A stretch of DNA of 59,429 nucleotides from a virus. Made by a program: the position numbers and the translations under genes. The notes beneath the pieces were generated by a model. The model made no database searches. It was not told where the DNA came from and saw nothing but the letters and a program-made list of their open reading frames with translations. Below are positions 23,654-33,008 of the stretch, in pieces (the stretch's first letter is position 1; every line of letters begins with the position of its first letter). The stretch spans positions 1 through 59,429 of IMG/VR virus record IMGVR_UViG_3300007540_000001; one strand, written 5' to 3'.

Positions 23654-24412
23654 ATGGCTTATATCGGTCAAGGACTACAATATGGAAAAACTGATAAAGC
23701 TATTGTAACTGCTACTGGTGGACAAACTACTTTCTCTCCTTTAACATATACAGTTGGTTCTGTTGATGTTTTTCTTAATGGTGTATTATTAGATGCATCT
23801 GATTATACAGCTACTAATGGTACTAGTATAGTATTAGATGTAGGAGCAAGTGCAGGAGATTTACTTGAAGCCCACGCACAAAAGTATATCTCTTCTTTCA
23901 CTACAGCTTCTACACAGTTTACTATTGCTGGAGATGGTGGTGGTTCACAAGTTATTAATGATGGTGATACAATTACCTTTGAAGGTGGCACAGATATTAC
24001 AGCTGCTGTCTGTGCAACAGATACAGTTAAAGTAAGTGCAAGTCCTACTATAGCTAGAACTAATGTAGCTCAAAGTTTTACAGCAGCACAAAGAGGAGCT
24101 ACTCTTACTGATGCAACTAATACTGGTAATATAACTTTAAACTATGATACTTATCAAAACTTTGTTTTAACTCTTACAGGTAATGTAACTTTAGATAATC
24201 CAACTACAGATGTAGTGGGACAATCAGGAGTTATGGTTCTTATACAAGATGGTACAGGCTCACGTACTTTATCTTTGGGAACAGATTATGAAACAGTAGG
24301 TGGAGCAGGAATAACTTTAAGTACAGCAGGAGGATCACTTGATGTTCTTCCATACTTTATTTCAGAAGCAGGTAAAATACAATTAGGTGCTCCTCAGTTA
24401 GCATTCGCATAA
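23654..24412 (+). CDS. Fibre-associated protein with TYQNF domain (second module)
   Basis: This 252-residue protein begins with a beta-rich section (VTATGGQTTFSPLTYTVGSV, then VFLNGVLLDASDYTATNG) similar to fibre N-terminal domains. It ends with the same TYQNF beta domain as the protein at 19455 (about residues 165-252, ending IQLGAPQLAFA). It stands directly before the second large LamG-like fibre, as 19455/20015 stand before the first, so the whole module appears duplicated. Confidence 0.72.
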   Translation: MAYIGQGLQYGKTDKAIVTATGGQTTFSPLTYTVGSVDVFLNGVLLDASDYTATNGTSIVLDVGASAGDLLEAHAQKYISSFTTASTQFTIAGDGGGSQVINDGDTITFEGGTDITAAVCATDTVKVSASPTIARTNVAQSFTAAQRGATLTDATNTGNITLNYDTYQNFVLTLTGNVTLDNPTTDVVGQSGVMVLIQDGTGSRTLSLGTDYETVGGAGITLSTAGGSLDVLPYFISEAGKIQLGAPQLAFA

Positions 24413-24423
24413 AGGAATAATAA

Positions 24424-26946
24424 ATGTTTAATAATCAACTATGGCAAAAACCAGCAGGTGGTGCAGTTGACAATTTTTATGACCATCAAATTTCTAAAAG
24501 TTTTAGATTTGAATCTGGTTATTTAAAGTGGACTCCGGGTAGTGCAGGTAATAGACAAGTCTGGACTTTTAGTATGTGGGTTAAAAAAACTGAAAACACA
24601 TATCAAAATGTATTAAATGCAGGTACATCTGGTAATCAAGATAGTAGACTCAGAATGTATTGGTATCAGGATAAATTAAGTGCTTCATCAGCAAATGCTA
24701 ATTTTAATAATAGTGCAGCAGTATATCGAGATACTTCTGCATGGCAACATGTAGTATGGAAATTGACGGGAGGTACTTCTTATCAATATGTTAATGGCAC
24801 TTTAGCTTCTTCTTATGCTGTATCTGGTAATACTGCTATAAATAATAATGTAGAACATACTTTAGGTATTGATGGAAGTTATACTGCTGCTGATAAATTT
24901 ACAGGATATATGGCAGAGGTAGTTTTTATTGATGGAACTGCTCTTGATCCTACTGATTTTGCTGAAACCAAAAATGGAGTATGGATTCCTAAAGATGTTT
25001 CAGGATTAACATTTGGTTCTCAAGGTTACTATTTAGATTTTGCAAATGCGTCTGCTCCCGGTAATGATGTGAGTGGAAACAATAATGATTGGACAAATGT
25101 CTCTTTAGCAACTGACGATCAAATGGTAGACTCTCCAACCTTTGGAAGTAGTTCTACTGGTAATTGTTGTACTTTAAATACTTTAACTGAACAAAGTGGT
25201 CTTACTATTTCTGAAGGCAACTTAAAAATGAGTCGTAGTTCAGCAGGAAATGTTGCTATTCCTGCAACTATGGGTGCTTCTACAGGAAAATATTATTTTG
25301 AAGTATATTGGAATAATGACACAGGAGTAGGAAATTATGCTTGGGGTTTTGTTGAGCCAGAAAGTACAATATTTGGTAATAATACTGCTATTGCTATTCC
25401 TGACACATACAATTTAAGAAATAATTCTGGTCAAACTTATGTAAATGGTAATAGTGCTAATATGAATGGCACACAGCCTACTACAGGAACAATTATAGGT
25501 GTAGCAATAGATTTTGATAATGGTAAAATATTTTATGGTCAAGATGGAGGCTCTGGTTCCAGATCTATGAACTGGAATAATTCAGATACAGGTACAGGTG
25601 TTCCTGCTGATGGTACAAATCCTGCTCAAACATTTACTGCTGGTAGTATCACTCTTATTCCTGCTTTTAGTATATCTTCTATAGGTGATACTAATTGGAT
25701 ACTAAATTTTGGACAGTCATCAGCTTTTTCTGGAGCCCTCACCAGTCAAGGAAATACAGATGGTAATGGTCAAGGAGATTTTTATTACTCTCCACCTACA
25801 GGATTTACAGGTTGGGCAACTGGAGGATTATCAATGGATTCAAATGTAGATCCTGCCCAGACTGACGATGGTTATCCGCAAAAACAATTTAATATGTTAC
25901 AATACACAGGTAATGGTTCTCAAAGAACATTAACTACTCAATTCCAAATAGACATGGGTTGGAATAGATCAACAATACAAGCTCAAAATTGGTACACACT
26001 AGATACAAGTAGAGGATGGTTTGGAGCTAGTTCTAATAATAAATACTTATCAATGAATTTAGTTGACCAAGAAGCAACATTTCCACAATACAATTTTAAT
26101 GCTCAGAGTGGTAATGATATTACTTTAACAAGTGGCACAGCATTTAATTCTGGTAGTCATACGCAACAAATGTGGTACTGGAAAGGTAATGGAGGAACAA
26201 CTACAACTCCAAGTGGAGGAACTTTAGCAACTACTGTTCAAGCAAATACTGATGCAGGGTTTTCTATAGTTCAATATACAGGTGATGGAGGTACAAGTAA
26301 TTTTACATTAGCTCATGGTCTGGGTAAAAAACCAAATATGGTATTACTAAAAGACAGAAGTAATAATAGTAATAACCAACAATGGCATGTTTTTATGATT
26401 GATGCTGGTTCTATTCCAAATGAAAATTACTTTTATACCTCTTATGCTTCTACAGGGCAAACATCTACTAATGGAACTGTAAATAGTAGTACCACTACAG
26501 CTACTGTATTAGGAATGAGTAGAACAAGTGCTATAGGTGGTGGAATGAGTATATCTCAAAGTGGTCATAATTTTGTTATGTATGTCTTTGCAAATATAGA
26601 AGGCTATTCTAAATATGATATGTATGTTGGAAATAATTCTAATGATGGCACATTTGTTTATACTGGATTCAAACCAGCTTTTATATGTATCAAAGATTTT
26701 GATAGTGCTAATTCTTGGAGAACATATGACGCTATAAATGATCCTGTTAATCCAGCTGATCATTGGATGGTATTAGACGGGAGTCCTGTTGCTATAAATA
26801 CTTCTGATACAACTTCTGATATAGACTTTCTTAGTAATGGATTCAAAATTAGAGGTGATGCGAGTACAATCAATGGTACTGATGGTAATAAATATATGTA
26901 TATGGCGTGGGGATCTAATCCATTTAAATATGCAACAGCAAGATAA
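24424..26946 (+). CDS. Large receptor-binding fibre with LamG-like and SPRY-like domains (second copy)
   Basis: This 840-residue paralogue of the protein at 20429 has the same order of blocks: FYDHQISKSFRFES, WTFSMWVKKTENTYQNVLNA, DTSAWQHVVWKLTGG, GVWIPKDVSGLTFGSQG, NNNDWTNVSLATDDQMVDSP, GKYYFEVYWNNDTG, then FANIEGYSKYDMYVGN near the C-terminus. The framework segments are close, while the loops differ strongly. Two diverged copies suggest binding of two different surface glycans or fibre diversification. A GGAAT precedes the ATG at 24424. Confidence 0.72.
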   Translation: MFNNQLWQKPAGGAVDNFYDHQISKSFRFESGYLKWTPGSAGNRQVWTFSMWVKKTENTYQNVLNAGTSGNQDSRLRMYWYQDKLSASSANANFNNSAAVYRDTSAWQHVVWKLTGGTSYQYVNGTLASSYAVSGNTAINNNVEHTLGIDGSYTAADKFTGYMAEVVFIDGTALDPTDFAETKNGVWIPKDVSGLTFGSQGYYLDFANASAPGNDVSGNNNDWTNVSLATDDQMVDSPTFGSSSTGNCCTLNTLTEQSGLTISEGNLKMSRSSAGNVAIPATMGASTGKYYFEVYWNNDTGVGNYAWGFVEPESTIFGNNTAIAIPDTYNLRNNSGQTYVNGNSANMNGTQPTTGTIIGVAIDFDNGKIFYGQDGGSGSRSMNWNNSDTGTGVPADGTNPAQTFTAGSITLIPAFSISSIGDTNWILNFGQSSAFSGALTSQGNTDGNGQGDFYYSPPTGFTGWATGGLSMDSNVDPAQTDDGYPQKQFNMLQYTGNGSQRTLTTQFQIDMGWNRSTIQAQNWYTLDTSRGWFGASSNNKYLSMNLVDQEATFPQYNFNAQSGNDITLTSGTAFNSGSHTQQMWYWKGNGGTTTTPSGGTLATTVQANTDAGFSIVQYTGDGGTSNFTLAHGLGKKPNMVLLKDRSNNSNNQQWHVFMIDAGSIPNENYFYTSYASTGQTSTNGTVNSSTTTATVLGMSRTSAIGGGMSISQSGHNFVMYVFANIEGYSKYDMYVGNNSNDGTFVYTGFKPAFICIKDFDSANSWRTYDAINDPVNPADHWMVLDGSPVAINTSDTTSDIDFLSNGFKIRGDASTINGTDGNKYMYMAWGSNPFKYATAR

Positions 26947-26947
26947 T

Positions 26948-26976
26948 TTTGAATAACAACTAAGGTATGGTACAAT
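26948..26976 (+). promoter_or_regulatory. Weak promoter candidate overlapping a start codon
   Basis: TTTGAA at 26948-26953, a 17-base spacer and TACAAT at 26971-26976 preceded by TGG. The -10 overlaps the ATG at 26975, so if active it would serve the gene at 27196 or an internal start rather than the first ATG. Confidence 0.3.
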
Positions 26977-27196
26977 GACTGATAAGACTGCAATGGAATT
27001 AGCTCTTAAAGCTTTAAAGAAAATAGAAGAACATGAAAAAGAATGTGGTCTAAGGTGGGCAGAAGCAACAGTAGAATTACGTGGATTAAGAGAAGACACA
27101 ACTCGTAATACACAAAGATGGGAAAGACTAGCTTGGCTAGTTTGTGGTACACTTATAACAGCAATTATTGCTGCATGGATTAAAGGAAACTTCTAA
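26975..27196 (+). CDS. Small coiled-coil protein with C-terminal membrane segment (holin-like)
   Basis: This is a 73-residue protein with an N-terminal charged helix (KTAMELALKALKKIEEHEKE), a polar middle section and a C-terminal hydrophobic helix (LAWLVCGTLITAIIAAWIKG, about residues 50-70). This architecture resembles XhlA-type proteins and holin-associated proteins. It lies within the fibre region, away from the likely lysis cluster, so it may instead be a membrane-associated tail or injection factor. AAGG lies about nine bases before the ATG. Confidence 0.6.
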   Translation: MTDKTAMELALKALKKIEEHEKECGLRWAEATVELRGLREDTTRNTQRWERLAWLVCGTLITAIIAAWIKGNF

Positions 27197-27906
27197 TGTC
27201 ATCAACATATACAACACGATTAAGACTAGAAAAACAAGGAGATGGAGAGAATCCTAATACATGGGGACAGAAACTTAATCAAAGTGTAATTGATTTAGTT
27301 GACTCTGCTGTAGCAGGATATACTAATGTTGTAGTAAGTAGTGTAGATCTTACATTAACAACATCAGATGGAGGAGCTGATCAATCTCGAACTAAAACTT
27401 TAGAAGTGACAGGTACTTTAACTTCTAATGTAGCTATTATTATTCCTCAAGTTCAAAAAGATTATATGGTTTATAATAATACTAGTGGTGCATATACTGT
27501 AACAATTAAAACAGTTGCTGCTGCTGGTTCATCTATAGCACAAGGTGGTATTGGATCTGTTATTTGTGATGGTACTAATGTACATGCAGCTAATGGTACA
27601 GGTATTGGAGCTAAGAATTTATTTGCAGTAAGTGCATCTGATATAGGTGTTGATTTAATTACACAAGCAACAACAGCAACAACTAGAGCTCAAATAGGAA
27701 TGGATAGTGCATATGTTAGTACTACAGCTTTGATTGATAATGCTGTTATATCTACTAAGATTACAACCACAGGGAGTACAGCGATAGGCAATGCAATAGG
27801 TCAACGATTGGTTTCAACAGCAGGACCAACAAGTGCAACTGATCCGGGTTCTCTAGGTACATTATATACAGGAGATCTTTGGTATAAAACTACTGCGTTC
27901 TCATAA
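27196..27906 (+). CDS. Tail fibre protein with TTRLRLEKQGDGENPNTWG N-terminus
   Basis: This 236-residue protein starts MSSTYTTRLRLEKQGDGENP, then TWGQKLNQSVIDLVD. This is a recurrent N-terminal attachment module in marine phage fibres (RLRL-x-KQ-x-x-GEN-x-x-TWG). The rest is Thr/Ser/Ala-rich beta structure ending in GSLGTLYTGDLWYKTTAFS. It overlaps both neighbours by single bases and is followed by the Gly-rich adhesin, so it may form the shaft that carries that adhesin. Confidence 0.72.
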   Translation: MSSTYTTRLRLEKQGDGENPNTWGQKLNQSVIDLVDSAVAGYTNVVVSSVDLTLTTSDGGADQSRTKTLEVTGTLTSNVAIIIPQVQKDYMVYNNTSGAYTVTIKTVAAAGSSIAQGGIGSVICDGTNVHAANGTGIGAKNLFAVSASDIGVDLITQATTATTRAQIGMDSAYVSTTALIDNAVISTKITTTGSTAIGNAIGQRLVSTAGPTSATDPGSLGTLYTGDLWYKTTAFS

Positions 27907-28826
27907 TGGCATCATCATTCTACATAATAGAGGGTGGAGTTTGGAAGAAAGTTTCCGAAGCTAGTATCTATACTGGAAGTGCATGGGAATCTGTATCAAA
28001 TATTTACTATTGGAATGGTAGTGCATGGGTAAAAGGATTTACCAAAGGCTTTGAATTTAGTAAAACTTTTTCAGGAACTACAAATAATTTTGATACAGCT
28101 ACAGAAGCAACTGCTCAAGGATGGAATGGAACAGATAGTGTGATAGCTAATTTAACTTTATCAAGTGCAGCTATTATTAGAAGTAGTTCTGTAAGTACTT
28201 ATGCATTTGAAACTACTGGTTTACCTGCTAACTCTCAAGTTAATCTTACATTAGATACTGGAACTTATATTGTAGGTAAAGGTGGAAAAGGTGCTATAGG
28301 TTCTTTCTCTGTAGTTATTCCATATCCAGATCCCGGATATAGTGATGGACAACCGGGTGGACCAGCTATACAAATTATTAGTGGTGTTACTATGAATCTT
28401 ACTAACAACGGAACCATCGGAGGCGGTGGAGGCGGAGGTGGTGGAGGAAATGGTGGTGAAGCCTTTGCTCTTGCTGGAAGTTTCCAAGGAGGATCTGGTG
28501 GAGGTGGAGCTGGTTATGGAGAGGGAGGCCCTGTGAATCCCGGACAAGCTAATGCTTATGTATCTGGACCTGCAGGTAATCCCGGAACTTTAACTACTGG
28601 TGGAACAGGAGTTGGTACTATTAATACTCATAGTTCTTTTGGTGGAACTGGTGGTAATGGTGGTACTTTAGGAAGTGCTGGTATTAATGCAGTTAATGGT
28701 GGTAGTGCACCATATGGAATGTATAGTTCTGCTGGTTCTGGGGGAGCAGCAGGTGTAGCTATTAATGGATGGTCAAGAACTAATGCAATAACAGCAGGTA
28801 CAATTTTAGGAGCAAAAAATAACTAA
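27906..28826 (+). CDS. Gly-rich adhesin, T-even gp38-like
   Basis: This is a 306-residue protein. Residues 1-45 include short Trp/Tyr repeats (GGVWKKVSEASIYTGSAWES, IYYWNGSAWVKGF). From about 165 it becomes extremely Gly-rich, with LTNNGTIGGG and ten consecutive Gly (172-181), then GGSGGGGAGYGEGGP, GGTGGNGGTLG and GSGGAAG. Gly-rich motifs separated by variable loops are characteristic of the polyglycine-sandwich adhesins at the tips of some T-even-type fibres. The loops determine receptor specificity. It is a strong candidate for the host-range determinant. Confidence 0.72.
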   Translation: MASSFYIIEGGVWKKVSEASIYTGSAWESVSNIYYWNGSAWVKGFTKGFEFSKTFSGTTNNFDTATEATAQGWNGTDSVIANLTLSSAAIIRSSSVSTYAFETTGLPANSQVNLTLDTGTYIVGKGGKGAIGSFSVVIPYPDPGYSDGQPGGPAIQIISGVTMNLTNNGTIGGGGGGGGGGNGGEAFALAGSFQGGSGGGGAGYGEGGPVNPGQANAYVSGPAGNPGTLTTGGTGVGTINTHSSFGGTGGNGGTLGSAGINAVNGGSAPYGMYSSAGSGGAAGVAINGWSRTNAITAGTILGAKNN

Positions 28827-30637
28827 TGGCATATGATTCAGTCACAGCAAAGTTAGATTTTAAACCGGGATTTCATAGAGAGTCTACACGTTATGCCGAA
28901 GAAGGTTCATGGTATGATGGTAATCGTGTACGTTTCAGAGAAGGTAGACCAGAGAATATGCGTGGCTATAATAAAAGAGTAGCTACAGCTTTTGATGGTA
29001 TAGCTAGAGATTTACTTACATGGTCTGATAATGATACTACAAAACATATTATGTTTGGTACAGAACAAAAAGTATATTCATATGATGGTGATGCAAATAT
29101 TGATGTAACTCCTTTAGTAAGCACAGTTAATTTAGTATCAGTAATGGATTATGTATCTGGTGAAGTGACAATAGCAGTATCTTCTACTAATCATAATTTA
29201 AATACTGGTGATTGGATTACTTTTGTTAGTTCTACAGTTACAGCAGGAATAACTTTAAAAGATCAAGTATGTCTTGTTTCTGTAATAGGTGTTAATAATT
29301 ATGAATTTGTTAATAGTACTCAAGCAACAGGAACTTTTACTGATATTGGTAATGCAGAAGTAGGATACCTTTTACCTACTGGTAATGTGAATGCGATACA
29401 AGGACTAGGTTATGGAGCTGGTGTATATAATGCAGGAGTTTCTACCACAGGAATGAGAGCATGGAATGAAGCTGCAACTACTTCTAATATAACTTTCCCT
29501 GCAACTAATTGGTCCTTTGATACATGGGGTGAAGATGTAGTAATGGCACGTAGAGGTGGACGTATTTATTATTATGATACAGATGTATCTGTTACACCTG
29601 AAAGAGCTTACCTTGTTACTGCATCACCAAGTGTTAACAATGTAATACTAGTGTCTCCTAATGACAGACATCTTATATCTTTTGGTTCTAATGAATATGC
29701 TACTGGTACTTACAATCCTTTACTAGTTCGTTGGAGTGATCAAGAAAACTTTAACAACTGGACTCCAGCTATAACTACAACTGCTGGTGAAACTATATTA
29801 ACAGATGGTTCTCAAATTATTGGAGCTGTTCGTTCTAGAAATCTTATTGGTGTATTTACTGATAATGCTTTATATGGTATGCAGTTTGTTGGTCCACCTT
29901 TTATATTTAATTTTAGACAATTAGGTACAGCTTGTGGATTAGTATCTCAACATGCAGCTGTTAATGTTGATGGTCGTATGGTATGGATGGGTGAGAATAA
30001 CTTCTTTATCTTTGATGGTCAAATGAGAAATCTTGATTGTACAGTTAGAAGATATATCTATGATGATATTAATACTTCACAACAAAGTAAAATATTTGGT
30101 GGAATTAATTCTGAGTTTAAAGAAGTAGTATGGTTATATCCTTCTAGTAATTCAGAAGAACCTAATCGTTATGTAATGTGGAACTATGGTGATAACACAT
30201 GGGTATATGGAGAATCATTATGGACTACATATGCAGATAGAGTTGTATATGATAATACAATAACTACAAGTAATGATTCTTATCTTTATAATAATGAACC
30301 AGATGATTACTATAGTGCTGATGGACAACCTATTACTGCATACTTAGAGTCTGCTGATTTTGATATTAAAGATGGTCATGAGTTAATGTTTATTGATAGA
30401 ATGATTCCAGACTTTACTATTAATGATGGTAACATACAATTTAGTTTGTTTACTAAACAGTTTCCTGCAGGAAATCTTATAGAGAAAGGACCATTTAATA
30501 TTAATTCTGGTACACAACAAGTACATTTAAGAGCAAGAGGAAGACAAGCAAGAGTAAAAGTTTCTAGTTTTACAGACAATACCTATTGGAGATATGGTGC
30601 TGTAAGATTAGATATTAAACCAGATGGACAACAATAA
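28826..30637 (+). CDS. Tail hub/stabilisation protein (P22 gp10-like)
   Basis: This 603-residue protein starts MAYDSVTAKLDFKPGFHRES, then YDGNRVRFREGRPENMRGY. Repeated beta blades follow, with motifs such as LLTWSDNDTTKHIMFGTE, MRAWNEAATTSNITF and VVMARRGGRIYYYDTD. The F-K-P-G-x-x-R-E-x-T-RYA-x-EG-x-W-x-D-x-x-x-VRFR signature is one I associate with a conserved podoviral tail protein in the position of P22 gp10, a hub below the connector that closes the channel. Its place after the fibres and before the ejection proteins supports this. Confidence 0.7.
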   Translation: MAYDSVTAKLDFKPGFHRESTRYAEEGSWYDGNRVRFREGRPENMRGYNKRVATAFDGIARDLLTWSDNDTTKHIMFGTEQKVYSYDGDANIDVTPLVSTVNLVSVMDYVSGEVTIAVSSTNHNLNTGDWITFVSSTVTAGITLKDQVCLVSVIGVNNYEFVNSTQATGTFTDIGNAEVGYLLPTGNVNAIQGLGYGAGVYNAGVSTTGMRAWNEAATTSNITFPATNWSFDTWGEDVVMARRGGRIYYYDTDVSVTPERAYLVTASPSVNNVILVSPNDRHLISFGSNEYATGTYNPLLVRWSDQENFNNWTPAITTTAGETILTDGSQIIGAVRSRNLIGVFTDNALYGMQFVGPPFIFNFRQLGTACGLVSQHAAVNVDGRMVWMGENNFFIFDGQMRNLDCTVRRYIYDDINTSQQSKIFGGINSEFKEVVWLYPSSNSEEPNRYVMWNYGDNTWVYGESLWTTYADRVVYDNTITTSNDSYLYNNEPDDYYSADGQPITAYLESADFDIKDGHELMFIDRMIPDFTINDGNIQFSLFTKQFPAGNLIEKGPFNINSGTQQVHLRARGRQARVKVSSFTDNTYWRYGAVRLDIKPDGQQ

Positions 30638-30918
30638 TGGCTAGATACCCAGACTTACCAACAGCATATAATATTAAGAATAAAGAAATGAATGACACTT
30701 ATAATGATCTTAGATCATGGAGTGGTAATTTAGTTAATGAATTAGAAACAAGAGATGCAGAGGAAAATAATAAACCTTCTACTAATATTTATAGTGTAGT
30801 AACTATAACAAATATTGGTAGACCTCAAGCAGGAGATGTAGCTTATAGTGCTAGTACAGGTAAATTTAAAGGATATGTTAGCACAGCAGTAACACAAGCA
30901 TGGGTAGATTTTAACTAA
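30637..30918 (+). CDS. Small tail-associated protein
   Basis: This is a 93-residue protein with a helical N-terminus (MARYPDLPTAYNIKNKEMND, then LRSWSGNLVNELETRDAE) and a beta C-terminus (RPQAGDVAYSASTGKFKGYV). It starts on the stop of the hub gene. Small proteins of this pattern commonly follow the hub gene in marine podophages and may form a trimeric plug or fibre base. No function is established. Confidence 0.6.
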   Translation: MARYPDLPTAYNIKNKEMNDTYNDLRSWSGNLVNELETRDAEENNKPSTNIYSVVTITNIGRPQAGDVAYSASTGKFKGYVSTAVTQAWVDFN

Positions 30919-30921
30919 CCT

Positions 30922-30950
30922 TTGCAAACACAGGCATTACAGGATATAAT
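30922..30950 (+). promoter_or_regulatory. Promoter for the ejection-protein genes
   Basis: TTGCAA at 30922-30927, a 17-base spacer and a perfect TATAAT at 30945-30950. RNA would start near 30957, just before the GGAG that serves the GTG at 30975. Confidence 0.7.
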
Positions 30951-30974
30951 GTCTATAACTAATGGAGTAGAAAC

Positions 30975-32585
30975 GTGGCACAAAGACCTATGGTAAATCC
31001 AACAACAGCAATGCCTGATGCACCTATGTCAGGACTAGCTAACCTTATGGCAATGAAGGGCAGAGAAAATGATAGTATGCTTGTTCATCTTAGTCCTAAT
31101 GAAGTAAACAATCTTAATAAATTATCTGGTAATACCATGACTATTAATCCAGACACAGGATTACCTGAAGGAAAGTCACGTTTTCTTGAAGCAGCTTTAC
31201 CAGCTATTCTCAGTATAGGAACAGCTATTGCTACAGGTGGTTCAAGTATTCCAGTTCAAATGGCAGCAGCAGCTGCAGCAGGTTATGGTGGACAAAGATT
31301 AGTAGGTAAAGATCATGATGAAGCTTTAACAAGTGGTTTAATTAGTGGAGCTACTGCAGGATTATTAGGTGGTACAGGTTCAAAAGCTTTAGAAGGAGTA
31401 ACAAGATCAGGTATTGCTAAAGAAGCTATTCCTGCAGCATTACCAAGTAATCTTGCTACAAATGAAGGCATGAAAGCATTTATGAACAAAGGTATAAATG
31501 AAGCAGTCTTACAAACAGCTAATCAAAAAATAATAGATGAAGGAATACAAGGAAGTATTAAAGATATTGGAAAGGCTGCTTTTGCAAAACCTACCGATTT
31601 ATTTAGAACTGTAAATGAAATAGGTATATCTGAAGCATTAAAAAATCCAGCTACAGCTGTACCATTAGCAACACAATTTGCAGGACGTACAGGAATGAAT
31701 GCATTAGTAGATCAGATGAGAGCTGATGCTAATAAACCATTAGGAAATTTAAATGCACCTGTTACAGAAGCAGGAGAGTTATTCTCTACACCATTTACAC
31801 AAACTGCTCTTGGTCCATTTACTCAAGATCAAATAACTAGTAACTTTATAGGTGGTGGTACTGGTCCTTATGGTATAAATTATTTTAATCAAGGATTTGC
31901 ACAAGATGGTGGACCTGTTAGTAAAATGAATCAAGGTGGTCTTACACAGTTTCAAAGTATAATGGGTAATCCTGCTTTACAAATACAAAATCCTAATCCA
32001 CCATTAAGTATGGCAGTTGGTGGGTTATTAAGTATAGCAAATAAGCAACCAAAAAAAATGTTTATGGGTGGTCCAACTAAAGTTTTTGATCAAATGTTAA
32101 ATGATCCTAAAGTATTAGAACTTTTACAACAATCACAAACACAAGCTCCAAAACAATCATATGATGTGTTAGCTTCTCTTGGTGCTAATCCTCCACAACA
32201 AATGAATCATGGTGGTATGGCAGGAGCAGGTATGGCACAAGATTCAATCATGCCAGCCATTGCTCCGTTAATTCAAGTAGCTAATCAAGAAGCACAACAA
32301 ATGAGAACAGGTGGTATGCCACAACAAGCTTTTGAAGGAAGAGTAAAAGGACAAGGAGATGGTATGTCTGATGAAGTTCCTTTTATGATTGAAGGAGAAC
32401 AACCAGCTTTATTATCTGTAGATGAATATGTATTACCTGCTGATGTTGTAGCAATGATTGGTAATGGTTCAAGTGATGCAGGATCAGATAAGATAGACGG
32501 AGCAATAGCAAATATAAGACAAGATAAGTATGGTAGACCAGAACAACCTAGGGAGACAGAAGGGCTAGGAGGTCTCCTAGGATAA
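30975..32585 (+). CDS. Internal virion/ejection protein with GG motifs
   Basis: This 536-residue protein uses a GTG start at 30975, with GGAG seven bases upstream. Residues about 68-130 are hydrophobic Ala/Gly-rich helices (LPAILSIGTAIATGG, AAAAAAGYGGQRLVG), fit for membrane insertion. The C-terminal half has repeated Gly-pair motifs (DGGPVSKMNQGGLTQ, FMGGPTKVFDQ, MNHGGMAGAG, MRTGGMPQQAF) and ends with EGEQPALLSVDEYVLPADVV, AMIGNGSSDAGSDKIDGAI. That ending is a pattern I associate with phage internal virion proteins. It probably leaves the head with the DNA and helps form a trans-envelope channel. Confidence 0.68.
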   Translation: MAQRPMVNPTTAMPDAPMSGLANLMAMKGRENDSMLVHLSPNEVNNLNKLSGNTMTINPDTGLPEGKSRFLEAALPAILSIGTAIATGGSSIPVQMAAAAAAGYGGQRLVGKDHDEALTSGLISGATAGLLGGTGSKALEGVTRSGIAKEAIPAALPSNLATNEGMKAFMNKGINEAVLQTANQKIIDEGIQGSIKDIGKAAFAKPTDLFRTVNEIGISEALKNPATAVPLATQFAGRTGMNALVDQMRADANKPLGNLNAPVTEAGELFSTPFTQTALGPFTQDQITSNFIGGGTGPYGINYFNQGFAQDGGPVSKMNQGGLTQFQSIMGNPALQIQNPNPPLSMAVGGLLSIANKQPKKMFMGGPTKVFDQMLNDPKVLELLQQSQTQAPKQSYDVLASLGANPPQQMNHGGMAGAGMAQDSIMPAIAPLIQVANQEAQQMRTGGMPQQAFEGRVKGQGDGMSDEVPFMIEGEQPALLSVDEYVLPADVVAMIGNGSSDAGSDKIDGAIANIRQDKYGRPEQPRETEGLGGLLG

Positions 32586-32588
32586 TAA

Positions 32589-33008
32589 ATGTATGAAGTA
32601 AGTTTAGTTCCTACTAATGAGATAACAAAAGTATGGGATAGAATAGAACCATTAGTTGATAAAGTAATACCTTACACCTACGGAAGAATGTTAACTGTAG
32701 ATGTATTACATAGTTTAATTACTAATCAATATCATCTTTGGATTATATATAAAGATGATGAAGAAATAGAAGCAATAGCTATAACAGAGTTTATGAAATA
32801 TCCTAGAAAAACTGTGTTATTAATTAATTTTATTTCAGGTGATAACTTAGATAAGTGGATAAAAGAATTGGATAAGACATTAGTTAAATTTAGTAAAGAA
32901 TCTGGATGTGATTTTCTTGAAGCTTGTGGAAGAGCAGGTTGGGAAAGAAAAGTTACAAAACTAGGATGGATAAAAAAGTTTACAATAGTGGAGAAAAAAC
33001 ATGGGTAA
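32589..33008 (+). CDS. GNAT-like phage protein
   Basis: This is a 139-residue protein. The middle (LWIIYKDDEEIEAIAITEFM, about residues 45-65) and the end (KESGCDFLEACGRAGWERKV) match a protein commonly placed between ejection-protein genes in podophages. It has the length and strand order of a small acetyltransferase fold, although the acetyl-CoA loop is not obvious. It may modify virion or host proteins or be a structural relic. The end overlaps the next gene by eight bases. Confidence 0.6.
   Translation: MYEVSLVPTNEITKVWDRIEPLVDKVIPYTYGRMLTVDVLHSLITNQYHLWIIYKDDEEIEAIAITEFMKYPRKTVLLINFISGDNLDKWIKELDKTLVKFSKESGCDFLEACGRAGWERKVTKLGWIKKFTIVEKKHG

Noticed and set aside
26509-26763. Long opposite-strand frames within the second large fibre gene
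   Set aside because: They lack ribosome binding sites, have low-complexity translations and lie antisense to a clear fibre gene.
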